DNA of 64,000 nucleotides, taken from positions 496,001-560,000 of the forward strand of contig CP017039.1 in assembly GCA_001717545.1 (NCBI GenBank). Reading direction: 5' to 3'. Below are positions 60,761-64,000 of the stretch, piece by piece (position 1 is the stretch's first letter; each line of letters starts with the position of its first letter). A program made the translations under genes and the position numbers. The notes below the pieces were generated by a model, which saw only the letters and a list, made by a program, of their open reading frames with translations, ran no database searches and was not told where the DNA came from. The DNA is from Anaerolineaceae bacterium oral taxon 439. Lineage in GTDB: Bacteria; Chloroflexota; Anaerolineae; Anaerolineales; Anaerolineaceae.

Positions 60761-63373
60761 ATGGAAAAAGATGAAATTCAGTTAGTCGATATCGATCGGC
60801 AAATGCGGGAGGCGTATCTCGATTATGCGATGAGCGTTATCGTTTCGCGCGCGCTTCCCGACGCCCGGGACGGGTTGAAGCCGGTTCATCGCCGGATTCT
60901 GTTCGCGATGCAGGACATGGGGATTCGCGCCAGCGGAGCGCACAAGAAGTCGGCGCGTATCGTCGGCGAAGTTTTAGGCAAGTACCATCCGCATGGCGAC
61001 AGCTCGATTTACGACGCGATGGCGCGCATGGCGCAGGATTTCTCGATGCGTTACACGCTGGTCGACGGGCAGGGCAACTTTGGTTCGATCGACGGCGATT
61101 CCCCTGCGGCGATGCGGTACACGGAGGCGCGGCTCGAAAAAATTACCGAGGAGATCCTCGCTGATATCGATAAAGACACGATCGATTTCACCGATAACTT
61201 TGACGGGACGCTGAAGGAACCGACGGTCATGCCGACCAGGGTCCCGCTTTTGCTGATGAACGGGTCGTCGGGAATCGCGGTCGGGATGGCGACGAACGTT
61301 CCGCCGCATAATCTCGGCGAGCTCTGCGACGCGATTAACTACATGATCGAGAATTTCGACAACCTTGACGATATTTCGGTCGACGACCTGATGAATTTCG
61401 TTAAGGGACCGGATTTCCCGACCGGCGGCGTGATCATGGGCCGCGAAGCGATCGCGCAGGCGTATTCGACCGGCCGCGGCAAGATCGTCGTCCGCGGGCG
61501 AACGCATTTTGAAGAAACGCGCGGAAGCGAACGCTACGATATTGTCATCACCGAAATTCCGTATCAGGTCAATAAAACGACGCTGATCGAACGCATTGCG
61601 CAAATGGCGCGCGAGGGACGGATCGATCAGATTTTTAATTTGCGCGACGAATCCGACCGCGATGGCATGCGCATCGTGATCGAGCTGAAAAAAGGGAGCC
61701 AGCCGAATCAGGTTCTCAACCTGCTTTATAAGCATACGCCGCTCCAATCGACGTTCGGCGTGATCAACCTGGCGCTGGTCGAGGACCAGCCGCGGACGCT
61801 TTCGCTGAAACGGGCGCTTCGGATTTTTATCAACCACCGCCTCGTCGTCGTGCGCCGCCGCAGCGAATACGAACTCCGCAAGGCGCGGGAACGCGCCCAT
61901 ATTTTAGAAGGCCTGATGATCGCGCTGGCAAATCTGGACGACGTTATCGCGCTGATCCGCGCCGCGAAGGATACTCCGACCGCCAAAGAACAGCTCATGA
62001 CGCGGTACGGGCTGACCGATATTCAGGCGCAGGCAATCCTGGACCTGCAGCTGCGCCGGCTTTCCGCGCTGGAACAGCAGAAAATCGAAGACGAGCTCGC
62101 CGAAATCCGGAACAGGATCGCGTATCTTGAATCGGTCTTAGCCGATCCAAAGCTGCAGCTGGGGATCGTCGAGACGGAAACCCGCGAAATTCGCGAGAAA
62201 TACGCCGACGAGCGGCGGACGACGATCGATCTGGACGCGACCGACGCGCTGGACGATCTGGACATGGTTGAAGATCGCTCGGTTTTCGTTTCTCTGACGA
62301 AGCGCGGCTATATCAAGCGTGTCAACTCCGATACTTATCGGACGTATAACCGCGGCGCGATGGGGATCGCGGGTCATGCGCTCAAGGATGAAGACCATGC
62401 GCTCAAGCTCGTTCACGCCAATACGCTGGATAAGATGCTCTTCTTTACGGATCGCGGGAAGGTTTACGCCGAATACGTCTTCCGGATCGCCGAGGGCGGG
62501 CGGACGGATAAAGGGACGCCGGCGATCAATATTATCAATCTTGAGGCGGACGAGAAAATTACCGAGATGGTCTGCGTTCATGAGTTCTCGCCGGCGAAAT
62601 ACCTGCTGATGGGGACCGCGAACGGGAAGGTCAAGCGGACGCCGCTCTCCGATTTCGCGAATATCCGCTCCTCCGGGATTATCGCGATGGGGATGGAGGA
62701 AGGCGACGAGCTGCTTTGGGCGAAGATTACCGGCGGGAACGACGACGTCGTCATCGTCAGTCGCAACGGCAAGGGGCTCCGCTTCGGCGAAAAGAAAATT
62801 CGCGCGATCGGCAGGACGGGTTCCGGCGTTCGCGCGATGAAATTAGCGGAGGGCGACCGCGTCGCCTCGATGGCGGTCTGCCGCCCGGAAGAAAAGCTGT
62901 TGATTATCAGCGAGCGCGGGATCGGGAAACGGATCCTCGTTTCTTCGCTGACGCCGCATGGCCGCGGAACGGGCGGCGTGATGGTGACCAGCGCACGGTG
63001 TCTGGATATCTGCGGCCGGATCGTTTCGGCAATCGTTATCGCCGACGACGAGGACGCGACCTTCCTGACGAGCGTTGGGAATATTATCCGACTCCGCGGC
63101 GATAAGATCCCGGTTCAGGGGCGCGCTGCGCGCGGGGTCCGCGTCATCCGGCTCGGCGAGGACGCGGCGATCGTGTCCGTCGTCGCCAGCGAGCATGACG
63201 AAACGGCGGGAGAAGCGGACGTCGTTCTTGACGGCGAGACCGGCGAAGCGATCAGCCCGGCGGACGAACTCGACGAGCTCGATCGCGAACTCGCGGAGGA
63301 CGATCTCGACGAACCGGAAGAAGAGGAACTCGACGAGGACGCCGGGGATGAGGATGAAGACGGAGAAGTATGA
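60761..63373 (+). CDS. gyrA: DNA gyrase subunit A
   Basis: An 870-residue type II topoisomerase A subunit. The DNA-cleaving Tyr is Tyr120 in [10 protein letters not shown]; the quinolone region reads [19 protein letters not shown] with Ser and Asp kept (sensitive form). The C-terminal beta-pinwheel begins near residue 510. The GyrA box, normally QRRGGxG, reads YNRGAMG near residue 530, so the DNA-wrapping signature is weak; ParC is the alternative name. The last 45 residues are strongly acidic ([18 protein letters not shown] and more). ATG 60761 is preferred over TTG 60743. No gyrB is adjacent. The stop overlaps the next ATG (ATGA). Confidence 0.88.
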   Translation: MEKDEIQLVDIDRQMREAYLDYAMSVIVSRALPDARDGLKPVHRRILFAMQDMGIRASGAHKKSARIVGEVLGKYHPHGDSSIYDAMARMAQDFSMRYTLVDGQGNFGSIDGDSPAAMRYTEARLEKITEEILADIDKDTIDFTDNFDGTLKEPTVMPTRVPLLLMNGSSGIAVGMATNVPPHNLGELCDAINYMIENFDNLDDISVDDLMNFVKGPDFPTGGVIMGREAIAQAYSTGRGKIVVRGRTHFEETRGSERYDIVITEIPYQVNKTTLIERIAQMAREGRIDQIFNLRDESDRDGMRIVIELKKGSQPNQVLNLLYKHTPLQSTFGVINLALVEDQPRTLSLKRALRIFINHRLVVVRRRSEYELRKARERAHILEGLMIALANLDDVIALIRAAKDTPTAKEQLMTRYGLTDIQAQAILDLQLRRLSALEQQKIEDELAEIRNRIAYLESVLADPKLQLGIVETETREIREKYADERRTTIDLDATDALDDLDMVEDRSVFVSLTKRGYIKRVNSDTYRTYNRGAMGIAGHALKDEDHALKLVHANTLDKMLFFTDRGKVYAEYVFRIAEGGRTDKGTPAINIINLEADEKITEMVCVHEFSPAKYLLMGTANGKVKRTPLSDFANIRSSGIIAMGMEEGDELLWAKITGGNDDVVIVSRNGKGLRFGEKKIRAIGRTGSGVRAMKLAEGDRVASMAVCRPEEKLLIISERGIGKRILVSSLTPHGRGTGGVMVTSARCLDICGRIVSAIVIADDEDATFLTSVGNIIRLRGDKIPVQGRAARGVRVIRLGEDAAIVSVVASEHDETAGEADVVLDGETGEAISPADELDELDRELAEDDLDEPEEEELDEDAGDEDEDGEV

Positions 63374-64000
63374 ATTCAGATTTAATTAATTCGAGTTTTA
63401 CAATTAAGGATATCGCCGACGTCACGCCGACGCAGCGGATCGCCATGCTGATCGACGGCGACAACGCGCAGCCGTCGCTGATCGATAAAATTCTGGCAGA
63501 GACGACGAAATACGGCCTGATCACGATCCGGCGGATTTACGGGGATTGGACCTCGGCGAATATGGGAGGCTGGAAAGACACGCTTCAGAGCCACGCGATC
63601 CAGCCGATCCAGCAGTTCCGCTACACGGTCGGCAAGAACGCGACCGATTCGGCGATGATTATCGACGCGATGGATATCTTTTATTCGGGAACGGTAGACG
63701 CGTTCTGCCTCGTTTCGAGCGACAGCGATTATACGCGCCTGGCGACCCGGATCCGCGAACAGGGTATCTTCGTCATGGGGATCGGCAAGAAAATTACGCC
63801 GCGCGCGTTCGTAAACGCCTGCGATGTGTTCGTGTATACTGAAAACCTCGTCCCCGCGGATCAGCTTCGTTCCGCCCCCGCGTCGGGGAGCGGTTCTGGA
63901 AATGGGAACGGGGGTTCGCATAAGCGCAAAACGGCTAAAGCGTCCGCGGCGCAAAATACGGCTCCGTCGGCGCCGGCCGTCACGGACCCGACGCTCGAAC
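63370..64000 (+). CDS. NYN-domain (LabA/PIN-like) protein, 3' end beyond window
   Basis: The frame starts at ATG 63370, overlapping the gyrA stop by 4 bp, and runs off the window after 210 residues. Residues 20-160 form a NYN/PIN-like RNase domain: [14 protein letters not shown] (metal-binding Asp), [36 protein letters not shown] and [22 protein letters not shown]. After that comes a Gly/Ser/Lys-rich linker. Bacterial relatives often end in an OST-HTH (LOTUS) RNA-binding domain, which would lie beyond the edge. It probably acts on RNA; coupling to gyrA is curious but does not show a joint function. Confidence 0.88.
   Translation, partial: MNSDLINSSFTIKDIADVTPTQRIAMLIDGDNAQPSLIDKILAETTKYGLITIRRIYGDWTSANMGGWKDTLQSHAIQPIQQFRYTVGKNATDSAMIIDAMDIFYSGTVDAFCLVSSDSDYTRLATRIREQGIFVMGIGKKITPRAFVNACDVFVYTENLVPADQLRSAPASGSGSGNGNGGSHKRKTAKASAAQNTAPSAPAVTDPTLE

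Overview
The window is a GC-rich bacterial chromosome segment, most likely from the phylum Chloroflexota, class Anaerolineae. The pointers are: two large membrane proteins with Thr/Pro-rich stalks of TPTPT type outside the membrane; a cobalamin-dependent ribonucleotide reductase next to nrdR; carbohydrate ABC transporters with DUF4127 and GH13/GH57 enzymes of the kind seen in fermentative Anaerolineae; and the order tRNA(Thr)-tRNA(Tyr)-tRNA(Thr)-tuf-rpmG-tRNA(Trp)-secE-nusG-rplK-rplA. This assignment is inference from gene content; no rRNA gene is present to settle it. The genetic code is standard bacterial, and TTG starts are used several times.

Layout. 1-6.3 kb: a carbohydrate locus (FAD oxidoreductase tail, family-1 solute-binding protein, two sugar permeases with an orphan HicB-like gene between them, a TIM-barrel protein, DUF4127). 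6.4-14.6 kb: YraN, a thiolase, a very long GH13 protein with a lysine-rich tail, an NAD-binding epimerase-like protein, an NTF2-like protein and a GH57-type protein. 14.8-19.7 kb: a complete BMP-type nucleoside ABC transporter with a near-consensus promoter and a UUCG-loop terminator. 19.7-24.7 kb: DUF438/PAS sensor-like protein, MFS transporter, an unrecognised AT-richer gene and a Phd/RelE-type toxin-antitoxin pair. 24.7-26.3 kb (minus): larB-larE. 26.4-33.4 kb: three large membrane proteins of glycosyltransferase type plus a Gfo/Idh oxidoreductase, translationally coupled. 33.5-37.6 kb: nrdR-nrdJ with two NrdR-box-like sites 31 bp apart, then a Dps-like gene. 37.7-40.7 kb: a candidate small RNA with a palindromic promoter, a flavin-binding PNPOx-like protein (minus), another large membrane protein.

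40.8-47.6 kb is the translation/transcription cluster. It carries recognisable autogenous control: an L1 operator before rplK and an L10 leader with an intrinsic terminator before rplJ. Unusually, rplKA and rplJL are separated by about 1.2 kb holding a strong terminator and a decayed beta-helix-type surface protein gene on the other strand. 47.6-52.3 kb: SRPBCC protein, S9 peptidase, ferritin and a DUF4143-type ATPase (minus) bracketed by 21-bp inverted repeats.

52.5-60.6 kb holds the most original candidate system: a calcineurin-like phosphoesterase, overlapping by 4 bp a membrane protein with a protein-kinase-like cytoplasmic domain, followed by a 1331-residue helical protein with one transmembrane segment and an outer SH3b-like domain. 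The set reads as a phosphatase/kinase-like/scaffold envelope module. 60.7-64 kb: gyrA (with a degenerate GyrA box) coupled by an ATGA overlap to a NYN-domain protein that runs off the window.
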